Below are positions 26,059 through 33,822 of a stretch of 64,000 nucleotides of DNA, one piece after another. Origin of the DNA: Novosphingobium malaysiense (GTDB lineage Bacteria > Pseudomonadota > Alphaproteobacteria > Sphingomonadales > Sphingomonadaceae); the NCBI RefSeq assembly GCF_000802225.1, contig NZ_JTDI01000003.1, positions 682,001 through 746,000 of the forward strand, in the 5' to 3' direction. The notes beneath the pieces are model-generated. The model was not told the origin of the DNA, did no database searches, and saw only the letters and a list, made by a program, of their open reading frames with translations. The translations under genes and the position numbers were made by a program. Within the stretch, counting starts at the first letter, position 1. Each line of letters starts with the position of its first letter.

Positions 26059-27590
26059 CCCTTGAAACTCCTTTTCAACCTTCTCATCAGGCGAATACGC
26101 ATCAGTTGTCCTTTACGACGGAACAACCCGCGTGTTTCCATCGGCTCGAACATTTCGCCGGGGCGTTCCGGATCGAGAACCCCACTGGAGCCCAGCGCTC
26201 TTTCAGCTTCGGAGAGATCTTTCAAGGGCAAGTGTTCCAGACGCTTGCCAGTCCGAGAGAGCGAATCGATCATCCCAGCCATCGAACCATGCCGTTCAAT
26301 CCCTGCGACGACGTCTTCTTCAGAGGACCCGCAATGCTCCGCAAGAAGTCGTATCCGCAAGTTTCGTATAGTCGGTCCGATATGGGCATTTGCGGGCCGC
26401 GCCGCATCGATGAATACATCGCATTCGCTATCGAGCCCCATCGATCGATTGTTCATGTTGGCGGAACCTACGCGCAAGAGTTCGTCGTCCACGATCATCA
26501 GCTTGGCGTGGACATAGATGGGCGTGCCGTCCGAGGCCACGGGATGATAGATATGGAAGCGGTTCTGGCGGTCGGCTTCCTGCAGCGTTTCGACCAGTTC
26601 CACGCGGGCGGTATCCATTGCGACCTGCTCAAGCCAGCCTTGGGCGGTGAGAGGGTTCACGATTACGATTTCAGGGGGGGCAGGCTCGCACAGCCGTTCG
26701 CAGATGACCTCGGCAATGGCCCGCGACGCGAAATATTGCGTTTCGGCGTAAACAAAATGCCTAGCCCGGCGGATCTGCTCGACGAACAGCCGCTCGATCT
26801 CGCAAATCTGCGGAGATTGCCCGTAGGCTGCACTGGTACGGGCGATACCGACCTCGACATTTTCGAAGTGGGGCTGGAGCTTCTTCGGCCATGGAGTTTC
26901 GTTCTGTGGCTTGCAGGGCGAAAGCGCCCGTCCGCCGGCCGTACGCCAGCGCTCCCTGCCCAGTTCGCCCAGTGCTACGGCGACTTCGCCTTCCATAACC
27001 ATCGTAACGTCATGCCATGGCCCGTGAAGGCGCCCGCTCGGCCGGCGGCGACGCGGATCGTTCGGCAAGTGTTCGGAGGTATCCCAGCGGTCCGTGGTCA
27101 TGTCGATGCCGCCACAGGCGGCCATGACGTCATCGAGTACCACGATTTTCTGATGGTGGCTGCAGCCGACCGGATGGGCGGAATCGAACTTGAAATCGAT
27201 CTGCTTGCGCATGGCCCAGCGCACCAGATCGAACAGCATAGTGCCGCGGAACAGATACTTCACCATGGCGAAGTTCCATTTCAGCAGCCGGACCTCGATC
27301 TCCGGGTGTTTTTTCACCAGCCACAGAATGTAGGACCCGAGCCTTGCGGGAAATCGCTTCTTGCGTCCAGGTTGCCACCAACGTCGACCGGCCGGCAGCA
27401 GAATGCGCGAATCGAAATCCCACCCGATCAGGAAAATCCGTTGTCGCGTCGCAAACATCGCGTGGCGCATGATGGCGAAGTATTCGGCCGCATCAATGCA
27501 GAGATGAGCGCGCTTTGCCTTTTCAAAACGCCAAACGGAGTTCGGCCCCCCGTCGACGCATACGGCTCCCTTGATGATATCGTCTTCCAT
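26055..27590 (-). CDS. phospholipase D / cardiolipin-synthase-like protein
   Basis: 511 aa with two HKD motifs: HHQKIVVLDDVMAACGGIDMT-type near residue 145 (written here as its region) and HAKLMIVDDELLRVGSANMN near residue 370. The pair forms one active site in PLD-superfamily enzymes that hydrolyse or transfer phosphatidyl groups. The protein has no long TM segment but one hydrophobic stretch (RLGSYILWLVKK), so it may be membrane-associated. It could be a cardiolipin synthase or a phospholipase D. It is cotranscribed with folE (ATGA overlap) and diverges from the NTF2-like gene. Confidence 0.9.
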   Translation of the reverse strand: MEDDIIKGAVCVDGGPNSVWRFEKAKRAHLCIDAAEYFAIMRHAMFATRQRIFLIGWDFDSRILLPAGRRWWQPGRKKRFPARLGSYILWLVKKHPEIEVRLLKWNFAMVKYLFRGTMLFDLVRWAMRKQIDFKFDSAHPVGCSHHQKIVVLDDVMAACGGIDMTTDRWDTSEHLPNDPRRRRPSGRLHGPWHDVTMVMEGEVAVALGELGRERWRTAGGRALSPCKPQNETPWPKKLQPHFENVEVGIARTSAAYGQSPQICEIERLFVEQIRRARHFVYAETQYFASRAIAEVICERLCEPAPPEIVIVNPLTAQGWLEQVAMDTARVELVETLQEADRQNRFHIYHPVASDGTPIYVHAKLMIVDDELLRVGSANMNNRSMGLDSECDVFIDAARPANAHIGPTIRNLRIRLLAEHCGSSEEDVVAGIERHGSMAGMIDSLSRTGKRLEHLPLKDLSEAERALGSSGVLDPERPGEMFEPMETRGLFRRKGQLMRIRLMRRLKRSFKG

Positions 27591-27783
27591 CGCCCACCTT
27601 GCTGAATCAGCCGCTACGCCCGATCAAGCGCCGAATGCACCCCGTTGTTCCCTGAACGCCGCTCCCAGACCCGCTCGGCTGTCAGGCTTGTCTGGTGATG
27701 ACAGCGGGCAGCCAATTGTTGCACCCACGCCCCCTACCGCCGATCCTTCCAGCACATTCAAGACATGAAGCGGGAGAAGAGAC

Positions 27784-28314
27784 ATGTCCACAAAAGTCAC
27801 CAGGATTGCCGAGGAGCTCGCGGACCGCGAAGCCATCCGGGAATGCCTCTATCGCTATTCCCGCGGTGTCGATCGGCTCGACGCCGACATGGTCCGCTCC
27901 GCCTACTGGCCCGACTGCATCGACGAGCACATGGGATTTTCAGGCAATACCGAAGAATTCATAGCCTGGGCCTTTCCGATCATGGGAGGAATGGACCAGA
28001 CGATGCATATGATCGGCAATGTCCTCACGTCCATTCGCGGAAACCAAGCCGACGTTGAAAGCTATTTTTACGGCATCCATCGCATCAATCTTCCCGATGG
28101 CGGCAAATCCGACGTGATCGGCGCAGGGCGTTATCTCGACCGGTTCGAGAAGCGGGACGACGAGTGGCGCATAGCCAAGCGCCTGGTCGTCACGGACTGG
28201 TTTCGGCAATATCCGGATTCCGCGGACTGGTCGCAGGGGATGCTGGGGATCATGGTCGATCCCGGGGGGCGCTTTCCCGATGACGACAGCTATCGGCACC
28301 TCAAGATCGCTTGA
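27784..28314 (+). CDS. NTF2-like (SnoaL) family protein
   Basis: 176 aa. The segment ADREAIRECLYRYSRGVDRL followed by DADMVRSAYWPD is the typical N-terminus of SnoaL_4/NTF2-like proteins that form a cone-shaped pocket; RYLDRFEKRDDEWRIAKRLV is the matching C-terminal sheet. Such proteins act as isomerases, dehydratases or ligand binders, often in aromatic or steroid breakdown; no catabolic genes flank it, so the substrate is unknown. GGGAGAAGAG precedes the ATG. Confidence 0.85.
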   Translation: MSTKVTRIAEELADREAIRECLYRYSRGVDRLDADMVRSAYWPDCIDEHMGFSGNTEEFIAWAFPIMGGMDQTMHMIGNVLTSIRGNQADVESYFYGIHRINLPDGGKSDVIGAGRYLDRFEKRDDEWRIAKRLVVTDWFRQYPDSADWSQGMLGIMVDPGGRFPDDDSYRHLKIA

Positions 28315-28327
28315 TCAACGGGTCGTC

Positions 28328-28347
28328 AGGCCATTTTCTGGCCTTTT
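28328..28347 (+). terminator. terminator after the NTF2-like gene
   Basis: AGGCCA, a 5-nt TTTTC loop, TGGCCT, then TTT. It lies 14 nt after the stop. The rest of the 278-nt gap up to 28592 holds the inverted repeat TCAATT-CGC-AATTGA (28362-28376), and two leader hairpins. Confidence 0.6.
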
Positions 28348-28495
28348 GGCGCGGAAAACTGTCAATTCGCAATTGATCTGAAACCGTTCAGCGGCCATTC
28401 GGTTTTCATGATGTAAATAATGCATCTACGCCGTTCGCCCTTCCGCGCGCCTCGACGCCGGCGAGCGCATCTCGGTCCATCGGGCCGGGTCAGCC

Positions 28496-28546
28496 GTCCG
28501 GGCTTTGTTTCCGGACCGTGTTTTGCGCCCCCACAGGGTCGGGGGC
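28496..28546 (+). promoter_or_regulatory. two tandem hairpins in the leader of the 28593 gene
   Basis: GTCCGG (28496-28501) pairs with CCGGAC (28511-28516), then CGTGTTTT; GCCCCC (28527-28532) pairs with GGGGGC (28541-28546). The first with its T-run looks like a weak terminator or attenuator, the second is 46 nt before the start codon. Role unknown. Confidence 0.3.
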
Positions 28547-28592
28547 ATGTTCCGGGATCGCGTTGTGGTCCCGCACCGAAGAGGAGTACAAC

Positions 28593-29210
28593 ATGAAGAA
28601 ATCCCTCATCGCCGCCGCGATTGCTGCTGCGAGCCTCGCTCCCGTCGCCGTCGCGGCGCAGGACGCTGCTAGCGCGGCTGTCGCCCCGACGGTGGGAGCC
28701 AAGGTCTACGGCCCCGAAGGTAACGAGGTCGGCTCGGTCGAATCCGTGGCGAATGGTGTCATCACCATCAGCACCGGTTCAGCTCGCGCCGGTCTTCCGC
28801 CCAGCGCATTCGCCATGCGCGAAAAGGGCCTGACCATTGGCATGACCAAGGCCCAGCTCGAAGCTGCCGTCAATGGAGCGAAGGCCGAGACCGGCGCGGC
28901 GAAGGAAGCCGCCATGGTCGTTGACGCCCCGATCAAGAGCAGCGATGGCATTGTCCTCGGCACGATTTCCAAGATTGAAGGTGACGACGTGACCGTCCAG
29001 CTCAGCGATGGCAATTCGGTCATCCTGAAGAAATCGTACCTCGGCCTGGTCGACAACGCGCTTACTCTCGGCATGACAGCCGAGGCTTTCCATCAGCAAA
29101 CGCAGGCGAGCGCTTCAGCGCAGACTGGCGCTGATGCTGCTGCCCCGGCAACCGGTGAAGCTGCGGCATCCACCGATGTGGCCGCCACTGAAGAAAGCAC
29201 TGGCGAATAA
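28593..29210 (+). CDS. periplasmic protein with two PRC-like repeats
   Basis: 205 aa. A signal peptide (MKKSLIAAAIAAASLAPVAVAAQ) precedes two related beta segments: GAKVYGPEGNEVGSVESV with VITISTGSARAGLPPSAFA, and DAPIKSSDGIVLGTISKIEG with VTVQLSDGNSVILKKSYL. Both share the PRC-barrel theme 'G-x-x-[IV]-G-x-[IV]' and end in a hydrophobic anchor plus 'LTIGMT/LTLGMT'. An Ala/Thr/Glu-rich tail follows (ASASAQTGADAAAPATGE). The ATG is preceded by GAAGAGGAG. A strong terminator follows. Similar small secreted proteins are common in sphingomonads; function unknown. Confidence 0.8.
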   Translation: MKKSLIAAAIAAASLAPVAVAAQDAASAAVAPTVGAKVYGPEGNEVGSVESVANGVITISTGSARAGLPPSAFAMREKGLTIGMTKAQLEAAVNGAKAETGAAKEAAMVVDAPIKSSDGIVLGTISKIEGDDVTVQLSDGNSVILKKSYLGLVDNALTLGMTAEAFHQQTQASASAQTGADAAAPATGEAAASTDVAATEESTGE

Positions 29211-29242
29211 ATCAGAGGCAATCGTCTCGGACGACTGACCGG

Positions 29243-29276
29243 AGGGCCGGAGCGAGGCAATCGCTCCGGCCCTTTT
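29243..29276 (+). terminator. rho-independent terminator
   Basis: AGGGCCGGAGCGA and TCGCTCCGGCCCT pair over 13 bp with loop GGCAA, followed by TTT. It ends the transcript of the 28593 gene. Confidence 0.88.
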
Positions 29277-29384
29277 CCATTGGCGGCTCAGCCTTATCGG
29301 CGATAAAACCGGGCATCTTCTCGAAAGCGCGATATTTCGGGGAAAAGTCTTGCTCTTGGCTGCACCATTGGCGCAATAGGGCCC

Positions 29385-30767
29385 GTGAAAGCCCCTTGCG
29401 CGCTTCGGCGTGCCTTCACATCCAGTGCAGCGAGCGACACCGCCTTGACCTCCCAGGAGAGAATTCGGAAACTGATTCACGCCGTCCCCGGCTTCGACAA
29501 TTCGCTCAATCTCGCCCGTCGGCGTGCGGCGACAGCGATCGGGGCGATCTCTCTTGGCCTCATCGCAATCGTCTTTGCATGGCTCGGCGACAAGTCTCAG
29601 GAAATCTTCAACCAGTTCCAGGCAGAAAATCCCTACATCCCGTTGGTCCTCACGCCAGCCATCTTCGTGGCCGTGGTCTGGATCACCAACCGTTGGTCGC
29701 CCGACGCGCGCGGTTCCGGCATCCCGCAGGTCATGGCCGCCGGGCGGGACCTAGACCTCGCCTATACGAAGCTGCTGTCGATGCCGACCGCAATCATCAA
29801 GCTCCTGCTGACGCTGGCAATGCTGCTGGCCGGCGGTTCGGTGGGGCGCGAAGGGCCCACGGTGCAGGTTGCGGCCGCGATCATGATTACCTGTCATCGC
29901 ATCTTTCGCGTTCCGATGACGGCCGGCGTGTTGATTGCTGGCGGTGCTGCCGGTGTCGCGGCTGCCTTCAACACCCCGCTGGCAGGGGTTGCCTTCGCCA
30001 TCGAGGAACTGGCCGCCGCTTTCGAACAACGCGTCGCTGTGCTGGTGATGGGCGCCGTCGTCATTTCCGGCCTCGTCAGCCTCGGCCTTTCCGGCGACTA
30101 TATCTACTTCGGCGTCATGCATGAGACGCTCAACGTCGGTTCTGTCGTCATCGTCGCGCCGGTGGCCGGCATCGTTGGCGGTTGCCTGGGCGGTCTCTTC
30201 TCCCGCACGCTTCTGGCATTTGCGCGCAGCGGTCAGCGTTGGTTCGTACTTTTCCGGCAGCGGCCAGTGCTCCTGGCGCTGATCTGCGGGATCATCGTCG
30301 CCGTGACAGGTCTGCTCACCGGTGGTTCGACGTGGGGCACGGGCTACGAAGTCACCAAGTTGATGGTGGAAGGCCAACAGAGCGCCTCCCCCTGGTTTGG
30401 TCCGGCCAAGCTCCTTGTCACTGCCGCCACTGCCGTCTCGGGTGCGCCGGGCGGCATCTTCGCCCCGTCGCTCTCTGTGGGCGCGGGTGTGGGCCAGTTA
30501 CTTGCCTATTGCTTTCCCGACGACCCGATGTCGGCCGTGATCCTGCTGGGCATGACCGGCTATTTCGTCGGCGTCGTTCGCGCTCCGCTGACGGCGGTCA
30601 TCATTCTCATGGAGACGACTGCGAGCCGCGGCATGATCCTGCCCCTGTTCGCCACGGCCATCATCGCCGACGCCGTCAGCAAGCTGGTGTGCCGCGAGAA
30701 GCTCTATCATGGCCTCTCGCATGGCTTCGCGCTGCAAAGCGAGCCGCACCGCACCAAACAGGCGTAG
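29385..30767 (+). CDS. ClC-family chloride/proton transporter
   Basis: 460 aa, about 10-12 hydrophobic helices. The family signatures are present: GSGIP (residues 110-114), GREGPTVQ with the gating Glu at residue 156, and GGIFAPSLSVG. A Glu at residue 208 in AFAIEELAAAF fits the proton glutamate of E. coli ClC-ec1 (Glu203), and a late Tyr (KLYHGLSH) fits the chloride-gate Tyr. These favour a Cl-/H+ antiporter over a channel. The start is GTG with only a weak AGGG upstream and the first 24 residues are unlike the rest, so the true start may be further in (for example a TTG at 29448). A 21-bp terminator follows. Confidence 0.9.
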   Translation: MKAPCALRRAFTSSAASDTALTSQERIRKLIHAVPGFDNSLNLARRRAATAIGAISLGLIAIVFAWLGDKSQEIFNQFQAENPYIPLVLTPAIFVAVVWITNRWSPDARGSGIPQVMAAGRDLDLAYTKLLSMPTAIIKLLLTLAMLLAGGSVGREGPTVQVAAAIMITCHRIFRVPMTAGVLIAGGAAGVAAAFNTPLAGVAFAIEELAAAFEQRVAVLVMGAVVISGLVSLGLSGDYIYFGVMHETLNVGSVVIVAPVAGIVGGCLGGLFSRTLLAFARSGQRWFVLFRQRPVLLALICGIIVAVTGLLTGGSTWGTGYEVTKLMVEGQQSASPWFGPAKLLVTAATAVSGAPGGIFAPSLSVGAGVGQLLAYCFPDDPMSAVILLGMTGYFVGVVRAPLTAVIILMETTASRGMILPLFATAIIADAVSKLVCREKLYHGLSHGFALQSEPHRTKQA

Positions 30768-30824
30768 ACCATCCGGCTGCCGATCTCCGCGTATCGGGCA
30801 GGAGACGGAACGGTTGAACAGCAC

Positions 30825-30871
30825 CGAAACGAAGAAAGCCCTGTCTCACCGACAGGGCTTTCTTCGTTTCG
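30825..30871. terminator. strong bidirectional terminator between the ClC gene and the tRNA genes
   Basis: A 21-bp perfect stem (CGAAACGAAGAAAGCCCTGTC with its complement at 30851-30871) around loop TCACC. The AAAG and CTTT ends give T-rich tails on both strands, so it can stop the ClC transcript and that of the two tRNA genes. Confidence 0.88.
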
Positions 30872-30879
30872 AGAGATGA

Positions 30880-30956
30880 TGGCGCGCCCGGAACGATTCG
30901 AACGTCCGACCCTCAGATTCGTAGTCTGATGCTCTATCCAGCTGAGCTACGGGCGC
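30880..30956 (-). tRNA. tRNA-Arg(ACG), copy 1
   Basis: Cloverleaf with acceptor stem GCGCCCG/CGGGCGC, D arm GCTCAGCTGGATAGAGC, anticodon stem TCAGA/TCTGA with loop CTACGAA (anticodon ACG, normally deaminated to inosine to read CGU, CGC and CGA), T arm with GTTCGAATC, discriminator G and encoded CCA (30880-30882). It is identical to copy 2, which lies 50 nt upstream in the direction of transcription. Confidence 0.97.
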
Positions 30957-31006
30957 GCAGATACCATCTCGATTCCCGCGGCAGTCCGTGGACCAAGACG
31001 GGATAA

Positions 31007-31083
31007 TGGCGCGCCCGGAACGATTCGAACGTCCGACCCTCAGATTCGTAGTCTGATGCTCTATCCAGCTGAGCTACGGGCGC
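31007..31083 (-). tRNA. tRNA-Arg(ACG), copy 2
   Basis: Same 77-nt sequence as the copy at 30880-30956, with the anticodon ACG, discriminator G and encoded CCA. The 50-nt spacer between copies is unrelated to the tRNA. The two are probably cotranscribed and end at the hairpin at 30825-30871. The promoter should lie in or near 31084-31136, just after the Nudix gene stop. Confidence 0.97.
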
Positions 31084-31136
31084 GTTGGAGGTGCGCCAAT
31101 AGAAAGGGATTCGAGTCCGGTCAACGTCTATATGAC

Positions 31137-31583
31137 CTAATTGCCCGAGGAATCTGCGCGAAGATGTCGAATGAGCGCTTCGGACAGCGGGTAATCGAGA
31201 GGCGGCATGGAAAGGCGGGCAATCGTTTCGGGACGATACCAGGCCACCGCCTCAGCTTCGCGGGCCTGAGGCTCGCCCTGCCAGAGGCGGCAAGCGTAAA
31301 GAAGTATGACAAGTGTCCTTTGGTGCCGGGACTGGTCCGTTGACGACGGCAAGGCCGAGCTACTTGCAAAGCCGACAGGGTCGAGTGCTTCGGCGGAGAT
31401 ACCGATGCCGAGTTCCTCTTCGAGTTCGCGAACAGCGGCATCTTCAGGGGTTTCGCCCACTTCGACCTTGCCTCCGGGGAATTCCCAGAGCCCGCCATGC
31501 ACTGCCGAGAAATCCCGTTTCTGTAACAGGACCCTATCGTCCGGTCGGACAAGAGCGACGGCGGTGACCAACAAGGGTGTCAA
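31137..31583 (-). CDS. mutT: Nudix hydrolase, MutT-like (8-oxo-dGTP diphosphatase)
   Basis: 148 aa. The complete Nudix box is visible: GGKVEVGETPEDAAVREL followed by EEELGI, with the preceding FPGG of MutT-type sanitising enzymes that remove oxidised guanine nucleotides. There is no ATG near the N-terminus; the best start is TTG at 31583, preceded by TGGAAAAACTT, and the chain then reads TPLLVTAVALVRPDDRVLLQ as expected. The symbol is inferred from similarity of layout, and other Nudix substrates are possible. It diverges from the pilin genes. Confidence 0.87.
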   Translation of the reverse strand: MTPLLVTAVALVRPDDRVLLQKRDFSAVHGGLWEFPGGKVEVGETPEDAAVRELEEELGIGISAEALDPVGFASSSALPSSTDQSRHQRTLVILLYACRLWQGEPQAREAEAVAWYRPETIARLSMPPLDYPLSEALIRHLRADSSGN

Positions 31584-31673
31584 AAGTTTTTCCAGTTCGA
31601 TGGCCCCTGTTAAAGATTAATTAAGACCCTCGTGAGACTTCGAGAGTGACGCCAGACGCATTGAAGGATTCGT

Positions 31674-31862
31674 ATGACAAGCTTTCAGCGCCTTTCAAAT
31701 ATTATACGAGATGCGCGGGGTGCGTCCTCCGTCGAATATGGTATTATTCTCGGCATGATCGTGCTTGTGATCTTTGTCGCAATGCAGGGTGTAGCCAACG
31801 AGACTATCGGTTTGTGGACCACTATTTCCAATGAGTCTGCAGACGCGATTGCCGGCAACTAA
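31674..31862 (+). CDS. Flp/Fap-type pilin subunit (class IVb)
   Basis: 62 aa. The prepilin signature is RGASSVEYGIILGMIVLVIF: processing after the Gly of ARG, with Glu at +5 of the mature chain, and a hydrophobic helix. Flp pilins are assembled by the Tad machinery at the inner membrane after CpaA/TadV cleavage. AAGGA lies before the ATG. No tad/cpa genes are in the window. The C-terminal half (GLWTTISNESADAIAGN) differs from the second pilin at 31987, so these are not recent duplicates. Confidence 0.88.
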   Translation: MTSFQRLSNIIRDARGASSVEYGIILGMIVLVIFVAMQGVANETIGLWTTISNESADAIAGN

Positions 31863-31986
31863 GCTTCCCGAAGCTTTAAACCTTTCTCAAGACTTTTCAC
31901 TTACTCCTCATAGTGTCCAATGCGCAGCAAATGGGTTGAGGCGCGGCGGAACGGGTACATACGACTGCATCAACAGGAGACACATT

Positions 31987-32154
31987 ATGAAGTTTCTCGC
32001 CAAGCTGCGCCGCAACGAAGAAGGCGCCACCGCTATCGAATACGGCCTCATTGCTGCTCTGATCGCCGTTGCCGCGATCGCCGCTATGCAGGGCATGGGT
32101 TCGCAGCTCTCCTCGACCTTCGAGAAGACCTCGTCGACCATGGCGGCAGCCTGA
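31987..32154 (+). CDS. Flp/Fap-type pilin subunit, second copy
   Basis: 55 aa. NEEGATAIEYGLIAALIAVA shows the same G|ATAIE processing site and hydrophobic core as classical Flp1/PilA of Caulobacter and Sphingomonas; the mature subunit is about 42 aa. A strong AGGAG precedes the ATG. It lies 124 nt after the first pilin and ends at a bidirectional terminator, so the two may be cotranscribed or have separate promoters. Confidence 0.92.
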   Translation: MKFLAKLRRNEEGATAIEYGLIAALIAVAAIAAMQGMGSQLSSTFEKTSSTMAAA

Positions 32155-32180
32155 TCCAGCCCAATTGGCTGAAAAAGATC

Positions 32181-32210
32181 GGGGCGGCAGGGAAACCTGC
32201 CGCCCCTTTC
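32181..32210. terminator. bidirectional rho-independent terminator
   Basis: GGGGCGGCAGG and CCTGCCGCCCC pair over 11 bp around GAAA; TTTCTTTT follows on plus and, after GATC, TTTTT on minus. It separates the convergent pilin and M48 protease genes. Confidence 0.88.
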
Positions 32211-32246
32211 TTTTGTCTGCAAGAGAAGCCAGGGAACGAAATCGCT

Positions 32247-33758
32247 CTAGTATCTGATAATCTTGACTTTCTGACCTGCCTGGAGGGTTGAATCGGCCTG
32301 TAGGGCATTGAGCACCAGAAACCGTTCCAGCTGTCCATTGGTGTAGGCCATCTGCCGGGCCAGGCTCTGCACGGTGTCACCGGGTTTTACAGTCACCACG
32401 TCGAGGACACGCGGCTTGATATTACCGGCCTGCTCCGCACTGATGCGGTGGAAGCTCTTGAACATCGGATTGAATACGCCGGCTTGCCCCGCCTGCGTGA
32501 TCGTCACGAAGTGATAGGCCTTGCCGCCACCGAAGTCATAGGCAAACACGGTAACATCCACCTGCCCGTTCGAAGTCTGGACCCGTGCCACGCTATAAGC
32601 GGCCGGAATGCCGTTCACGGTCGTACGTTCGATGCTCGCAGGCGTGATTCTCGTCTGGTTCGAATCGGTCAGACCGGCAAATACATTCTTGATGTATTGA
32701 TCCATACCGCCCGAAAGATCGCCGCTCGAGAACTGGGCCTTGCCCGACTGCCCGTTGATCGAAACTGCCCGCGTTCCGTTGACCATGTAGAAGCCATTGG
32801 GCGCCTCGAATGCGAATCGCAGAACCGGATGGACGAAATCGCTTCCGTCGATGATGCCCTGCTTTGGGTCGTCACCGTAGAGAAGCCCGTCGACATTCGC
32901 CAGAAAGCCATCTCGGTTGGTTATGCCGGCGGCGCCGGAGCCTGCCGTAGCGAGGGCATCGCGCACGCGCGAGGCAGGATCGGGGTGGGTAGAAGCCCAT
33001 TCTGGAACCTGATTGGTTGTGCCGCGCAATTGCGCATCCAGCGCGTTCTGCCGCGCCAGGCTCTCCAGCACATTTGCCATCGCCCGCGGGTCGTAGCCTG
33101 CTCGCTTCAAATAGGCGATGCCGAGATCATCCGCCTCCAGTTCCTGCGACCGCGAGTACTTGAGCGTCAGTAGCTGCGACCCCTGGGAGAAAACCTGTTG
33201 TCCCAGACGACCGAACGCATTGTCGCCCAGCAACACACCTGAAAGGATCGAACCGAGAGCGCCCAGCAACTGGTTGCGCGACGCGGCCTCCTGCCGCTTG
33301 GCTGAATGGCGGGCCGCAACGTGGCCCACTTCGTGCCCCAGCACTGCCGCAAGCTGCGCCTCGTTGTTCATCAAGGCAGTGAGTTGCCGGGTCACGTAGA
33401 CATACCCGCCCGGGATCGCGAAAGCGTTGTTGACTGGTGAGTTGAGCAGGGTGACGGTGAAATCGCTGCGGGCATTTCCGAGACCGGACTGCACCGCGAT
33501 AGTCTTGCCCACGTTCTCCACATAGGCTGCTTGCGGACCGGTAACCTTCCCGCCGAATTCGGCGACGAGTTGCGGATGCGCCTTGGCGCCTTCGGCCTTG
33601 TCGGCCTGGCTGATCGTGGCTGGAGTCGCGGATTCTCCCGTCGAGGCGAGACCACCACCGCCGCCTGCAGGGACGCAAGCCTGCAGCGTGAATGCGAGTG
33701 CGGTTACGGATCCGGCTGCGATGATCTTCAGCCGACTTGAGCGGCGTACCTCAGGCAT
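32247..33758 (-). CDS. M48-family metalloprotease lipoprotein with C-terminal LysM-like domain
   Basis: 503 aa. A lipobox LQAC puts lipidated Cys at residue 28, followed by a Gly-rich linker. The zinc site is HEVGH (His142, Glu143, His146) with ELEAD near residue 206-210 supplying the third ligand. The C-terminal ~50 residues (VKPGDTVQSLARQM...LQAGQKVKI) resemble a LysM peptidoglycan-binding repeat. Outer-membrane lipoprotein proteases of the BepA/LoiP type check beta-barrel assembly; the added LysM would hold it at the cell wall. The middle has a unique ~170-aa region of unknown fold. Confidence 0.88.
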   Translation of the reverse strand: MPEVRRSSRLKIIAAGSVTALAFTLQACVPAGGGGGLASTGESATPATISQADKAEGAKAHPQLVAEFGGKVTGPQAAYVENVGKTIAVQSGLGNARSDFTVTLLNSPVNNAFAIPGGYVYVTRQLTALMNNEAQLAAVLGHEVGHVAARHSAKRQEAASRNQLLGALGSILSGVLLGDNAFGRLGQQVFSQGSQLLTLKYSRSQELEADDLGIAYLKRAGYDPRAMANVLESLARQNALDAQLRGTTNQVPEWASTHPDPASRVRDALATAGSGAAGITNRDGFLANVDGLLYGDDPKQGIIDGSDFVHPVLRFAFEAPNGFYMVNGTRAVSINGQSGKAQFSSGDLSGGMDQYIKNVFAGLTDSNQTRITPASIERTTVNGIPAAYSVARVQTSNGQVDVTVFAYDFGGGKAYHFVTITQAGQAGVFNPMFKSFHRISAEQAGNIKPRVLDVVTVKPGDTVQSLARQMAYTNGQLERFLVLNALQADSTLQAGQKVKIIRY

Positions 33759-33822
33759 AATCTTCCCCTATCATGTGCGCTTTTCGCACCGGCTTCCGTG
33801 CACAAAACGGCACAAACCGCCG

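Noticed and set aside
30880..31083. tRNA pair as an integration site for a genomic island
   Set aside because: No integrase or partial tRNA repeat lies next to it; flanking genes are core genes.
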